From: an uncultured Mobiluncus sp.
GTDB taxonomy: Bacteria > Actinomycetota > Actinomycetes > Actinomycetales > Actinomycetaceae
Direction of reading: 5' to 3'
NCBI RefSeq assembly: GCF_943914685.1
Contig: NZ_CALUCZ010000001.1
Span: forward strand, 124,001-188,000
DNA length: 64,000 bases
This document shows positions 25,684 to 33,647 of the stretch, one piece after another. Made by a program: the position numbers and the translations under genes. Position 1 is the first letter of the stretch. Each line of letters opens with the position of its first letter. Below the pieces are notes generated by a model that saw nothing but the letters and a program-made list of their open reading frames with translations, was not told the origin of the DNA and ran no database searches.

Positions 25684-28600
25684 TCACGGTATGGATTCCT
25701 CGTTTTTGCCAGGGGTTTTCACCAGGCGCTGCGAGATTACCGCGGTGGTGCCCTCCTTCATCGTCACCCCGTACAACGCGTCCGCTATTTCCATCGTACG
25801 TTTGTGGTGAGTAATGATGATTAACTGCGAGTTTTCACGCAAAATTTCGAAAACCCCCAGCAGTCGAGACAGGTTTACGTCGTCCAATGCGGCCTCGACC
25901 TCGTCGAGGACATAGAACGGCGAGGGCCGGGCTTGGAAAATCGCGAACAGAAAAGCCAGCGCGGCCAAGGAACGTTCCCCGCCCGAGAGCAGGGACATGC
26001 GTTTCACGTTCTTGCCCGCCGGGCGCGCTTCGATTTCAATACCGGTGTTCAACAGGTCTTTCGGATCGCTCAGAGTCAGCCTGCCCTCCCCGCCGGGGAA
26101 CAGGACTTGGAAAATATCTGTAAAAGCGGCACACACGTCCGCGAACGCTTTACCGAATACGTCCTCGACCTGGCGGTCCACTTCCGCCACCACGTTCATC
26201 AGGTCCTCACGAGACTTATTCAAGTCAGCCACTTGGTCAGCCAGGAATTTATGGCGCGCCACCAAGGCTTCGTGTTCCTGCAAAGCCAGGGGGTTCACTT
26301 TGCCAATCCGTTTCAGTTCGGTTTGTGCCTGGGCTTTACGCTCCACCTGTTCCACACGCACAAAGGGAACGTGTTCAATCGTTTCACCAGCCTCGTCAAA
26401 GACGGGAACCAGATTGTGCGGACCGTATTGGGACAGCAGCGTGGCTTCGTCCAAACCGCACTCCTGCTGGGCTTGTTCCAACAACCGAGCCAACTTGGAG
26501 TTGACCTCCGCCAAAGCGACCTCATCGCGCATGGAGGCATCTTTGAGGTCGGTTCGCTGGCGGCTCAGGTCGTCCACGGCGGCGCGCAACGTCTCCATCT
26601 CAGTTTGCAGCTGCTCCCGACTGGCGGTACTGGCCTGACGCTGGGCTTGAGCGCTGGCCGCCGCCACGTGCGCCAACCGCTGGGCAGCTTCAGCCTGTTC
26701 CATCACGTAGACAGACCGTTTCCGGCGCCGTTCCCGCACCAGCGCACGGCTAGCTGCCGCTTGGGCGGCGGCTTTTTCCGCCGCAATGTTACGCTGCAGC
26801 GACGCGGCGCGCGATTCCAAGGATTCCAGTTCTTGGCGAGCCAGATGCGCCGCGATATGCGCGTCCGACTTGGCGGTTTGAGCCTCCGACACGGCTTCGA
26901 TTGCGGCCTGCAGTTCGGCGGAAAAGTCCGGCTCGTCCTGATTGGTTTCGTCCTGGGCTTTCAGACTGGCGTCCAAAGTTTCCTGCGCTTCCTGGAGAGC
27001 CGCCTGGCGTTTCTCAGTTTCCGCACGAGCCTGTTCCAAGTGTTTCCCGGCCCGTTCGACTTCTGCCTGGGCCGCCCCGCGTTTCGCTTTGGCGGCCGCC
27101 ACCGCCGCGGCGGCTGCGGCCGCGGCCGCATCTTGGGCTTTGAGCTGAGCTGCCGCCGCGTCGTATTCTTCCTGGGCCGCAGCCAGCTCGGTCTTTGCCT
27201 GAACCAACTGACCATCGGCCTGATCTGCCGCCGCGGCCGCCGCCTCGGCCTGGGCAGCCGCCTCATCGTATTCCGAGGCGCGCCGCAAGATCCCCGCGTC
27301 GGGGTCCCCGCCGCCAACAATCCGGGTCGCCGAAAGGAAATCTCCCGCCTGGGTCACCGCCGCGGCGACCTCACCGGTCAAAACCAAATCCCGAGCTTCT
27401 GACAAATCCGGGCAGGCCGCCACCCCCGTCAACAAAGCCGCCACTACCGGGGGCAAAGTTTTCCCTTTCCGAGCACTGACCAGGTCCTTTGCCCAGCGTA
27501 CCCCGTCTGGGAGTTTCGCTTTCTCGGTTCTCTCCGACGCGTTCTGGGTCCCCAGGGGAGTCCCTACACCGTCCGCGACCAGCAAGTGAACCTGACCCGC
27601 GGACTCCTGACGGACAAAACGCAGCGCGTCCGCGGCCGATTCGACCCCCGAGGTCAGCAACGCTTTCGACCACTTTCCGAACACTGCCCCGATAGCGTCT
27701 TCCCATCCGGCCTCTACCAAGATGGTCTCCAACAGCGCCGCGTTGACGCCGCTCAGTCCCGCTTTCGCCACCGCCCCGGCGGCGTCTTCAGGCTGCAAGG
27801 TTTTCGCCAAGACCTCGCGTTTCGCCTCCCAAAAAGCGGCTTCTTCGCGGGCCTCGCCGAGTTCAGTAGAGAGTTGAGAGACTTTCGCCTGAATCGTCGC
27901 CACCGCCGCCGCGAGCTTTTCCTCTCTCGCGGCCAAGGTTCCGTCCGCCACCCCGGGGGGAAGTTCCGCCTCGACTTTGCTCAGCTCCTGGGCACAAACT
28001 GTTTCGCGCTGCGTAGCAGCCTGGAGAGCTTCTTCCATCCGGCTGAGGTTCCCCGCCGCTTCTTCTGCCAGCGAGGCGGCGGTTGCGACCGCTCCGCGCA
28101 GCCGCTCCAGCGTCTCCCTCCTGTCAGCCTGGGCGCGCTGGAGCTTTTCAATTTGGGAGCGCACCGCGACTTCGCGCTCTTTGGCTCGCTCTTCGGCGGC
28201 TTGCGTCTGCGCGACCGCGTCGTCGGCTTTCGCGACGGCGGCTTGTTTTTCGGCGATTTCCGCATGAGTCTTTTCGAGCCGTTTTTCCAGCTCGCTGGTG
28301 TCGGCGGTCCGGGTCAGTTCCGCGGTTTCGCTCAAAGCGGTGGCGCGTTCCCGAGCCTGGTTCTCCAAAGCTTCCAGCCGTTCGGCCAAAGTACTCAGCT
28401 CTGCCCAGGTCTGGGTGAGTTTCTCTAGCTCCGGGCTGACCTCGTCGAAACTCGATTTTGCCACGTTCAGTTTCGTGTTTACCTCTTGCAGATGGGTTTC
28501 CAATTCCGCAATCTGTACCGAAATTTGTTCCTTGGAGGCAGTTTGTGTGCCGGCTTTTTCTTTGTTTTGCGCCACCGCGTCGGCAATCAACCGGGCGGTC

Positions 28601-29274
28601 GCGTCGGCGAGTTCGGCTTGGACTCGAGCGGCTTTTCGGGCCGCCTCGGCCTGTTTTCCCAAGGGACCCAGCCGTTTCGCGACTTCACTGGTGAGGTCTT
28701 GGACCCGGGAGAGGTTGACCGCCAAACTTTCCAGTTTTTTCAACGCCCGGTCTTTGCGCTGCCGGTGCTTGAGTACTCCGGCCGCTTCCTCAATGAAAGC
28801 GCGCCGTTCCAGTTCAGAGGCACTCAAAATCCGATCGAGCTGGCCCTGCCCCACGATGACGTGCATCTCCCGGCCCATTCCGGTATCGGAAAGCAACTCT
28901 TGAATATCTAACAGGCGCACCGGGGTTCCGTTGATAGCGTACTCGGAACCGCCCGCCCGAAACATGGTGCGCGAAATCGTCACCTCAGAGTATTCGATAG
29001 GCAGCGCCCCATCGGTGTTATCAATGGTCAGCTGGACTTCCGCGCGCCCCAGCGGAGTTTTTGTCTTAGTGCCGGCGAAAATGACATCCGACATCTGTGA
29101 GCCGCGCAGATTTTTGGCACCCTGCTCGCCCATCACCCAAGCCAAGGCATCGACCACGTTCGATTTCCCCGAACCGTTGGGGCCGACGACACAGGTCACC
29201 CCCGGTTCAAGGTTCATGTGAACCGTGTTCGCGAAAGACTTAAAGCCTTTCAGGGTCAGGGACTTTAAATACAC
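25684..29274 (-). CDS. smc: chromosome segregation ATPase SMC
   Basis: This 1196-residue condensin subunit shows Walker A GPNGSGKS at 31-38. Two long Ala/Glu/Gln-rich coiled coils surround a hinge at roughly 500-670. The ABC signature LSGGERSLAALAFLF and Walker B PFYVLDEVEAALDD lie at the C-terminus. It binds and loops DNA with ScpA/ScpB, which are not in the window. The GTG start lies 6 bases after TAGGGT. Neighbouring ftsY and ffh complete the common smc-ftsY-ffh block. Confidence 0.97.
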   Translation of the reverse strand: MYLKSLTLKGFKSFANTVHMNLEPGVTCVVGPNGSGKSNVVDALAWVMGEQGAKNLRGSQMSDVIFAGTKTKTPLGRAEVQLTIDNTDGALPIEYSEVTISRTMFRAGGSEYAINGTPVRLLDIQELLSDTGMGREMHVIVGQGQLDRILSASELERRAFIEEAAGVLKHRQRKDRALKKLESLAVNLSRVQDLTSEVAKRLGPLGKQAEAARKAARVQAELADATARLIADAVAQNKEKAGTQTASKEQISVQIAELETHLQEVNTKLNVAKSSFDEVSPELEKLTQTWAELSTLAERLEALENQARERATALSETAELTRTADTSELEKRLEKTHAEIAEKQAAVAKADDAVAQTQAAEERAKEREVAVRSQIEKLQRAQADRRETLERLRGAVATAASLAEEAAGNLSRMEEALQAATQRETVCAQELSKVEAELPPGVADGTLAAREEKLAAAVATIQAKVSQLSTELGEAREEAAFWEAKREVLAKTLQPEDAAGAVAKAGLSGVNAALLETILVEAGWEDAIGAVFGKWSKALLTSGVESAADALRFVRQESAGQVHLLVADGVGTPLGTQNASERTEKAKLPDGVRWAKDLVSARKGKTLPPVVAALLTGVAACPDLSEARDLVLTGEVAAAVTQAGDFLSATRIVGGGDPDAGILRRASEYDEAAAQAEAAAAAADQADGQLVQAKTELAAAQEEYDAAAAQLKAQDAAAAAAAAAVAAAKAKRGAAQAEVERAGKHLEQARAETEKRQAALQEAQETLDASLKAQDETNQDEPDFSAELQAAIEAVSEAQTAKSDAHIAAHLARQELESLESRAASLQRNIAAEKAAAQAAASRALVRERRRKRSVYVMEQAEAAQRLAHVAAASAQAQRQASTASREQLQTEMETLRAAVDDLSRQRTDLKDASMRDEVALAEVNSKLARLLEQAQQECGLDEATLLSQYGPHNLVPVFDEAGETIEHVPFVRVEQVERKAQAQTELKRIGKVNPLALQEHEALVARHKFLADQVADLNKSREDLMNVVAEVDRQVEDVFGKAFADVCAAFTDIFQVLFPGGEGRLTLSDPKDLLNTGIEIEARPAGKNVKRMSLLSGGERSLAALAFLFAIFQARPSPFYVLDEVEAALDDVNLSRLLGVFEILRENSQLIIITHHKRTMEIADALYGVTMKEGTTAVISQRLVKTPGKNEESIP

Positions 29275-29280
29275 ACACTT

Positions 29281-29286
29281 ACCCTA
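29281..29286 (-). promoter_or_regulatory. leaderless -10 box (TAGGGT) for smc
   Basis: On the minus strand TAGGGT is followed by AAGTGT and then GTG at 29274. No ribosome site is present. Confidence 0.45.
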
Positions 29287-29377
29287 GCGCAACCCCCCGA
29301 ACCCTAAAAAACAGCCTTTCCGGCCTTGTGCAACGGAAAAAAACACCGCTGGGGGGAAACGGCCGCAATACCGACCC

Positions 29378-29836
29378 TTAGTCAATCATGTAGGGGAACC
29401 ACAACGCGATTTCCCGGTCGGCGCTCTGGGCCGAATCCGAACCGTGAACGATGTTCTGAATCTGCTCGTCCGGGCCCCAATCGCGAGCCAAATCTCCACG
29501 AATCGTCCCGGGCAGAGCCACCGCGGGGTTGGTGTCTCCCATCATGTTGCGGAAAGCCTGAATCACGCGGGAACCCTCGATAACCATCAGCACGATAGGC
29601 CCGCTCATCATGTAGTTAACCAGACCTTCAAAGAAGTGCTTGTCTTTGTGCTCAAAATAGTGTTCTTCGAGCTCTTCGCGGGTCGCCGTCTTCGTTTGCA
29701 AACCCACAATCTTAAATCCGCGACGCTCAATTCGGCTAATGACTTCGCCGATAAGTCCGCGCCGGTAACCGTCAGGCTTAATAATGACCAAGGTGTGTTC
29801 TTCTTGCGGATCGTAGGGGATGTGGCAGTCAGCCAT
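29378..29836 (-). CDS. ndk: nucleoside diphosphate kinase
   Basis: This 152-residue enzyme transfers the terminal phosphate from ATP to other nucleoside diphosphates. The nucleotide-binding start is TLVIIKPDGYRRG, and the catalytic phospho-His is in NIVHGSDS. The ATG at 29836 has AAGGAAAG upstream; the frame extends 17 codons further but without a start signal. It lies downstream of folC and dhaL on the same strand. Confidence 0.95.
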   Translation of the reverse strand: MADCHIPYDPQEEHTLVIIKPDGYRRGLIGEVISRIERRGFKIVGLQTKTATREELEEHYFEHKDKHFFEGLVNYMMSGPIVLMVIEGSRVIQAFRNMMGDTNPAVALPGTIRGDLARDWGPDEQIQNIVHGSDSAQSADREIALWFPYMID

Positions 29837-29940
29837 TGACTTTCCTTTCGCCAAAAGTTTCGCTCGACTCCGAGCGCAACTTCTCATATTGTTTCACCCG
29901 TATCCTAGCGGATTTCCACTGTCTATTTTCGGTGTATTGT

Positions 29941-30570
29941 TCAGAGTTCGGCAGCCTTTGCCGCCTGGTCCAAAATGAGAGCGCTCGAGGCGGCGCCGGG
30001 ATCCTTATGCCCGATGGAACGCTCCCCCAACAGCGACGCCCGCCCTTTTGCGGCGCTCATCGAAACCGTGTCTTCTGCCCCTTTTGCGGCCGCATCAGCA
30101 GCGACGCGCAAGACTTCTTCCGGGGCGGCCCCTTTCGCCACGGCGGCAGCAGCGTTCGTGGCGGCCGGATACCAGGCGTCCAGCATGGTTTTGTTCCCCG
30201 GCTGGGCGCCGCCGCGTTCCGCAATCCCCTCAGCGGCTTTCACCAGCAGCATCGCCACATCTTGTGACTCTAAACTCTCGGTGGTCACCGAACGCGCCGC
30301 CCGCAAAAATGCCGTGCCGTACAAAGACCCCGAGGCTCCCCCTACCGCCGCCAACAAAGTATTTGCCGCTACGCGCAGCGCCTGCTTCGGGCTTTCCACC
30401 ACAATCCCCGATAGCCGCTGGTCCACGGCAGAAAAACCTCGAGAAATGTTTTCCCCGTGGTCCCCGTCCCCGATGACTTCATCTAAACTTTCCAACATTT
30501 CGCGATTTTGTTCCAGAACTCGAGCGCAGCCATCCATCCAGCGCAGCACCCATTGCTTATCCAAACTCAC
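29941..30570 (-). CDS. dhaL: DhaL-family (dihydroxyacetone kinase ADP-binding subunit-like) protein
   Basis: The protein has 209 residues of the DAK2/DhaL domain. GDGDHGENISRGF carries the Mg/nucleotide-binding Asp and His residues, and GGASGSLYGTAFLRAA follows. In DHA kinases DhaL works with DhaK (substrate) and DhaM (phosphoryl donor); the related FakA uses a DhaL-like domain for fatty-acid phosphorylation. No dhaK, dhaM or fakB is in the window, so the partner is unknown. AAAGGAG precedes the GTG start. It may share a transcript with folC upstream and ndk downstream. Confidence 0.85.
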   Translation of the reverse strand: MSLDKQWVLRWMDGCARVLEQNREMLESLDEVIGDGDHGENISRGFSAVDQRLSGIVVESPKQALRVAANTLLAAVGGASGSLYGTAFLRAARSVTTESLESQDVAMLLVKAAEGIAERGGAQPGNKTMLDAWYPAATNAAAAVAKGAAPEEVLRVAADAAAKGAEDTVSMSAAKGRASLLGERSIGHKDPGAASSALILDQAAKAAEL

Positions 30571-30639
30571 TGCTGCTCCTTTCTGACTGCCCTAAAATTC
30601 CGTTCTGGCCGGGGTCCATCGCGCGGGGACCGGTTGTGA

Positions 30640-32283
30640 TTATTGTAGTTTGTCTTTACGCAGCACGTCCTGCGCCATTCCGGCGAGCACCACGGAACCG
30701 AAAATCACCACTCCGGTGGAGCCGGGAACTCCCCCCTGCAAATCATCGATTTCCCCGGCTTTCGCAATCGCTTCGGGCAGGGAATCAATAGCATAGACGC
30801 GATCGTCTCCGAACACCTCCGCGGCCACGGCCTGGAGATCCTCTACTTTTGCCGCGCGTTCACCGGGCATCTGGGTCACAATCAACTCATCAATGGTCGG
30901 CTCCACAATCCCCAGCACGGTTTCAATGTCTTTATCGGCCATGGCGGAATAAATCCCCACCGTGTGTTGAAAACGGAAATCGTCTTCTATCGCCCGGCGC
31001 AGAGCCTCGACCGCACCCGGATTATGCCCCGCATCAGCCACAATCATCGGGGTGGCGTGCAACACTTCCAGGCGTCCGGAAGACTTGACCCCACCAAAGG
31101 CACGCTCCACCGATTCCCCGTGCAGCGCCGCTCCGCCCAGCTGCGCCTCCACCGCCGTGAGCGCCAGCGCCGCATTCTCGGCCTGAAATTCCCCGTAGAG
31201 AGGCAGATAAATATCCCGGTAAATCGCTGCCGGCGTGCGAATATCGATGACTTGCCCCCCGACAGCCGGGATACGGCGCAGCACCTCGAAATCGTCCCCC
31301 TCATAACGCAAGGTCACGTCCTCGGCATGAGCGGCGTCGCGAATGACCGCGAGAGCCTCGTCGGGCTGTTTCGCCAACACCGCCACTCGCTGGGGGCGCA
31401 TAATCCCGGCCTTTTCCCGCGCAATGTTGGCCAATCCCCGGCCCAGCCACTGTTCGTGCTCCAAACTAATAGGCCCAATAACGGCCGTGTCCGCGTCGAT
31501 GACATTCGTGGCGTCCCAACGCCCGCCCATGCCGACCTCGACCACCGCCACGTCTACGGGCACGTCTGCGAACAGGGCGTATGCCATTACCGTCATGACC
31601 TCAAAGAACGACAGCCGGTGTCCGGGGTGAGCATTTTCCCACAGCGCCAGCTGCGCCTCCACGTCCTCATAAGCCTGGACAAACTGTTCGACGGTCAGGG
31701 GGGCTTGGTCCACTGTGATGCGTTCACGCACGTCTACCAGGTGCGGGGAGGTAAACCGGCCGGTCCGATACCCCAGTTCCGCCAGCAGCGCCTCAATCAT
31801 CCGGGCGATGGAAGTTTTGCCGTTCGTGCCGGTGATGTGAATGGAGTGGAACAATTCTTGGGGATTGCCCAGGTAGTCCAGCACCCCCCGCACCGGTTCC
31901 AAGCTGGGCTCAATCTGGTGTTCGGCGCGGCGCGTCAGCAGGGTTTCATAGATAGCTCGGGCTTTCGGGTCTTCCATCGTGGAGGGGCCCAAGGCCGAGG
32001 TGGGGCGTTGCCGTTCGCGCACTTCGTCCACGAGTTCGCGCTGTTCGGGGCTCAGCGATACGCCAAAGCGGTCAACGGGACCTTTCCGGGAGACGGCGGG
32101 GTTGTCTGGGTCCAAAGGTTCCTCGGCCGGGTCGTCGTTGTCCTCCGGCTCGGCGGGGGTTCGGGCCGCGAACAGGTAGGGAATCAATTCCGGGTCTACC
32201 GACAAATCTTCGGGGGTCACCGCCGGGGGTTGATGCTCATGTGCGGGTTGGTCCCGATGTGCGTCCTCATGCTTGTTTTCCAC
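30640..32283 (-). CDS. folC: bifunctional folylpolyglutamate synthase / dihydrofolate synthase
   Basis: This 547-residue Mur-ligase-like enzyme adds glutamate to folates. P-loop TGTNGKTS is at 151-158, followed by TGRFTSPHLVDVRERI, VVEVGMGGRWDATNV and VADAGHNPGAVEAL. Family members usually begin near what is here residue 103. The first ~100 residues are an unusual acidic, His/Pro-rich extension. A -10 box (TAACAT) 6 bases before the GTG at 32283 supports the long form; an internal ATG at codon 103 is the alternative. It supplies folate for the glyA/folD reactions. Confidence 0.92.
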   Translation of the reverse strand: MENKHEDAHRDQPAHEHQPPAVTPEDLSVDPELIPYLFAARTPAEPEDNDDPAEEPLDPDNPAVSRKGPVDRFGVSLSPEQRELVDEVRERQRPTSALGPSTMEDPKARAIYETLLTRRAEHQIEPSLEPVRGVLDYLGNPQELFHSIHITGTNGKTSIARMIEALLAELGYRTGRFTSPHLVDVRERITVDQAPLTVEQFVQAYEDVEAQLALWENAHPGHRLSFFEVMTVMAYALFADVPVDVAVVEVGMGGRWDATNVIDADTAVIGPISLEHEQWLGRGLANIAREKAGIMRPQRVAVLAKQPDEALAVIRDAAHAEDVTLRYEGDDFEVLRRIPAVGGQVIDIRTPAAIYRDIYLPLYGEFQAENAALALTAVEAQLGGAALHGESVERAFGGVKSSGRLEVLHATPMIVADAGHNPGAVEALRRAIEDDFRFQHTVGIYSAMADKDIETVLGIVEPTIDELIVTQMPGERAAKVEDLQAVAAEVFGDDRVYAIDSLPEAIAKAGEIDDLQGGVPGSTGVVIFGSVVLAGMAQDVLRKDKLQ

Positions 32284-32289
32284 CCCACC

Positions 32290-32295
32290 ATGTTA
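32290..32295 (-). promoter_or_regulatory. leaderless -10 box (TAACAT) for folC
   Basis: On the minus strand TAACAT is followed by GGTGGG and then GTG at 32283. It lies in the 45-bp gap after the vapC stop. Confidence 0.4.
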
Positions 32296-32328
32296 CCGAC
32301 CCTGGCAAACTCGCAAGTCTTCCGGGGG

Positions 32329-32718
32329 CTATTCCGGTGGGAAAACCTTAACTTTGGCAAAGTGCAGCCGGCCCCGAAGCTTTTTATCGCAGGTGAAAAG
32401 CGTAGCCTCCAGCCCCTCCGCAAGCGCTATATATGCCGCGTCATAAGTGGTGTATTCTTCGCGCAGTTCCCAGATTCGCCCGGCCAGGGGCCAAATTTCT
32501 TGACGAGTAATGGGCATCTGGTAAAACACCTCGATGGCTTCCGTGGCTTTGTCTAGGCTGATGACGTGGCCCAACACCAGTCCTCTCAGGGTAGAGAGAA
32601 CTTCAACATCCAGGTGTGCGGGGGCGCAAATGGGCTCGTGAAAGACCTCGAGCAAAGCATCGTCAGGGTCGGCCCCTACCAGGAGTTCCACGCAGGCTGA
32701 CGCGTCCAGGACAATCAT
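32329..32718 (-). CDS. vapC: VapC-type PIN-domain toxin
   Basis: This 129-residue PIN ribonuclease has the acidic active-site residues in MIVLDASACVELL (first Asp), the mid-protein Glu in LDVEVLSTLRG, and YTTYDAAYIALAE and FTCDKKL (last two Asp). VapC toxins cleave tRNA or rRNA. The ATG overlaps the stop of the antitoxin gene as ATGA. The frame stays open far upstream (to 33129), but this is a shadow over the antitoxin gene. Confidence 0.88.
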   Translation of the reverse strand: MIVLDASACVELLVGADPDDALLEVFHEPICAPAHLDVEVLSTLRGLVLGHVISLDKATEAIEVFYQMPITRQEIWPLAGRIWELREEYTTYDAAYIALAEGLEATLFTCDKKLRGRLHFAKVKVFPPE

Positions 32719-32942
32719 CGGCGCCCCTCGGACAAGGCTTCCAGGATTTCGCTCACACTGGCGCTGTCCCGGCGGTTTAACGAACGTAGACGCCGCCCAA
32801 TTTCCCCTCCAGACAGCTGCGCCGCGGATTTCTGCAGCTCCGACACCACGTAAGCAGAGAGTGACTGACCCTGCTGACGCGCTCGTACTTTCAAAGTCTC
32901 GCTGAGGACTTGCGGGACATCGCGGATATACAAAGTAGGCAT
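32715..32942 (-). CDS. vapB: VapB-type antitoxin
   Basis: This 75-residue ribbon-helix-helix-like antitoxin starts MPTLYIRDVPQVLSETLKVR, a typical N-terminal DNA-binding strand and helix, followed by a charged toxin-binding tail. It precedes and overlaps vapC, the standard order. A -10-like TAGCAT lies 5 bases before the ATG, inside an imperfect palindrome that probably is the autoregulatory operator. Confidence 0.85.
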   Translation of the reverse strand: MPTLYIRDVPQVLSETLKVRARQQGQSLSAYVVSELQKSAAQLSGGEIGRRLRSLNRRDSASVSEILEALSEGRR

Positions 32943-32947
32943 ACTCT

Positions 32948-32968
32948 ATGCTAGCACTTCGCAAGCAT
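32948..32968. promoter_or_regulatory. probable VapBC operator palindrome
   Basis: ATGCTAGC and GCAAGCAT, 8-base arms with one mismatch around a 5-base spacer, lie directly upstream of vapB and cover its -10 region. VapB proteins normally repress at such sites. Confidence 0.45.
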
Positions 32969-33046
32969 GAGAGATAGTCTCTGAGCCTGTACCCGTTTCT
33001 AAGGGATTCTCGGCGCCAAATCCTTTCCAAAGCGGGCGTTACGTGG

Positions 33047-33052
33047 GACAAT
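33047..33052 (+). promoter_or_regulatory. leaderless -10 box (GACAAT) for the GNAT gene
   Basis: GACAAT is followed by CGAGGT and ATG at 33059. The same GACAAT-N6-ATG arrangement recurs before lpdA at 49357. Confidence 0.4.
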
Positions 33053-33058
33053 CGAGGT

Positions 33059-33559
33059 ATGTCCAAGCTGTCCTTAGAGGCCCCGTCCACCGCAGAGTTG
33101 ACGGCGGCAAAGCCACACTCGGAAATCAAGATTACCTACCGTCCGATTACCCGCGACGATGTGGTGCAGATGTCCCAGCTGCACGCCGTTGCTTATCGGG
33201 ACGCCGGGTCGAGTGCGGCCAGCCAGCTGAAACTGTTTTGGGACGGCGCCTACGGCCCGCTGCTGGACGAGGCGACTCTCGGGGCCTGGCACGGAGACAA
33301 GCTGGTCGGCGTGGTCATCGTATTGGACCAGGCTCCTGATGAGTGGTGTACCACGGACGGCAACAGCGACCAGCCCTACATCGCTGACCTGTTTGTGGAT
33401 CCCGATTATCGCCGTCAGGGCATAGGTTCGGGCCTGATCATTAACGCTTCACGAGCCGTGGACGCATTGGGCCGCGAAGCCCTGACCTTGCAACTCGATA
33501 TGTCCGCCGCCCCCGAGGCGATGCAGCTCTACGACGCCTTGGGGTTTTCCACGCGCTAA
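33059..33559 (+). CDS. GNAT-family N-acetyltransferase
   Basis: This 166-residue protein has the acetyl-CoA-binding signature DPDYRRQGIGSGLI at about residue 121, then a helix, ALTLQLDMS and the terminal ALYDALGF-like motif (MQLYDALGFS). The fold is standard, but the acceptor substrate is not predictable. It is divergent from vapBC and precedes the M13 peptidase by 88 bp; each appears to have its own promoter. Confidence 0.85.
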   Translation: MSKLSLEAPSTAELTAAKPHSEIKITYRPITRDDVVQMSQLHAVAYRDAGSSAASQLKLFWDGAYGPLLDEATLGAWHGDKLVGVVIVLDQAPDEWCTTDGNSDQPYIADLFVDPDYRRQGIGSGLIINASRAVDALGREALTLQLDMSAAPEAMQLYDALGFSTR

Positions 33560-33634
33560 ACCCAGCGGGACCCCTGTCACAAGGGGTTTCGGTGGCGCCG
33601 CCGGGGCCGCTCAGAAATTTTTGGTGCAGCACGA

Positions 33635-33640
33635 TAAAGT
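33635..33640 (+). promoter_or_regulatory. leaderless -10 box (TAAAGT) for the M13 peptidase
   Basis: TAAAGT is followed by TGAACCC and then ATG at 33648, which excludes the open codons back to 33621. Confidence 0.45.
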
Positions 33641-33647
33641 TGAACCC

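Noticed and set aside
25933..28428. Several long plus-strand open frames opposite smc
   Set aside because: They are shadows of the Ala/Glu-rich coiled-coil codons of smc, with low-complexity translations and no ribosome sites.
30964..32556. 530-codon plus-strand open frame opposite folC
   Set aside because: It is antisense to a clearly recognised gene, has no family match and spans the intergenic region and vapC.
32718..33129. Long N-terminal extension of the PIN toxin
   Set aside because: The extra residues are the antitoxin gene read in another frame; the ATGA junction with vapB fixes the toxin start.
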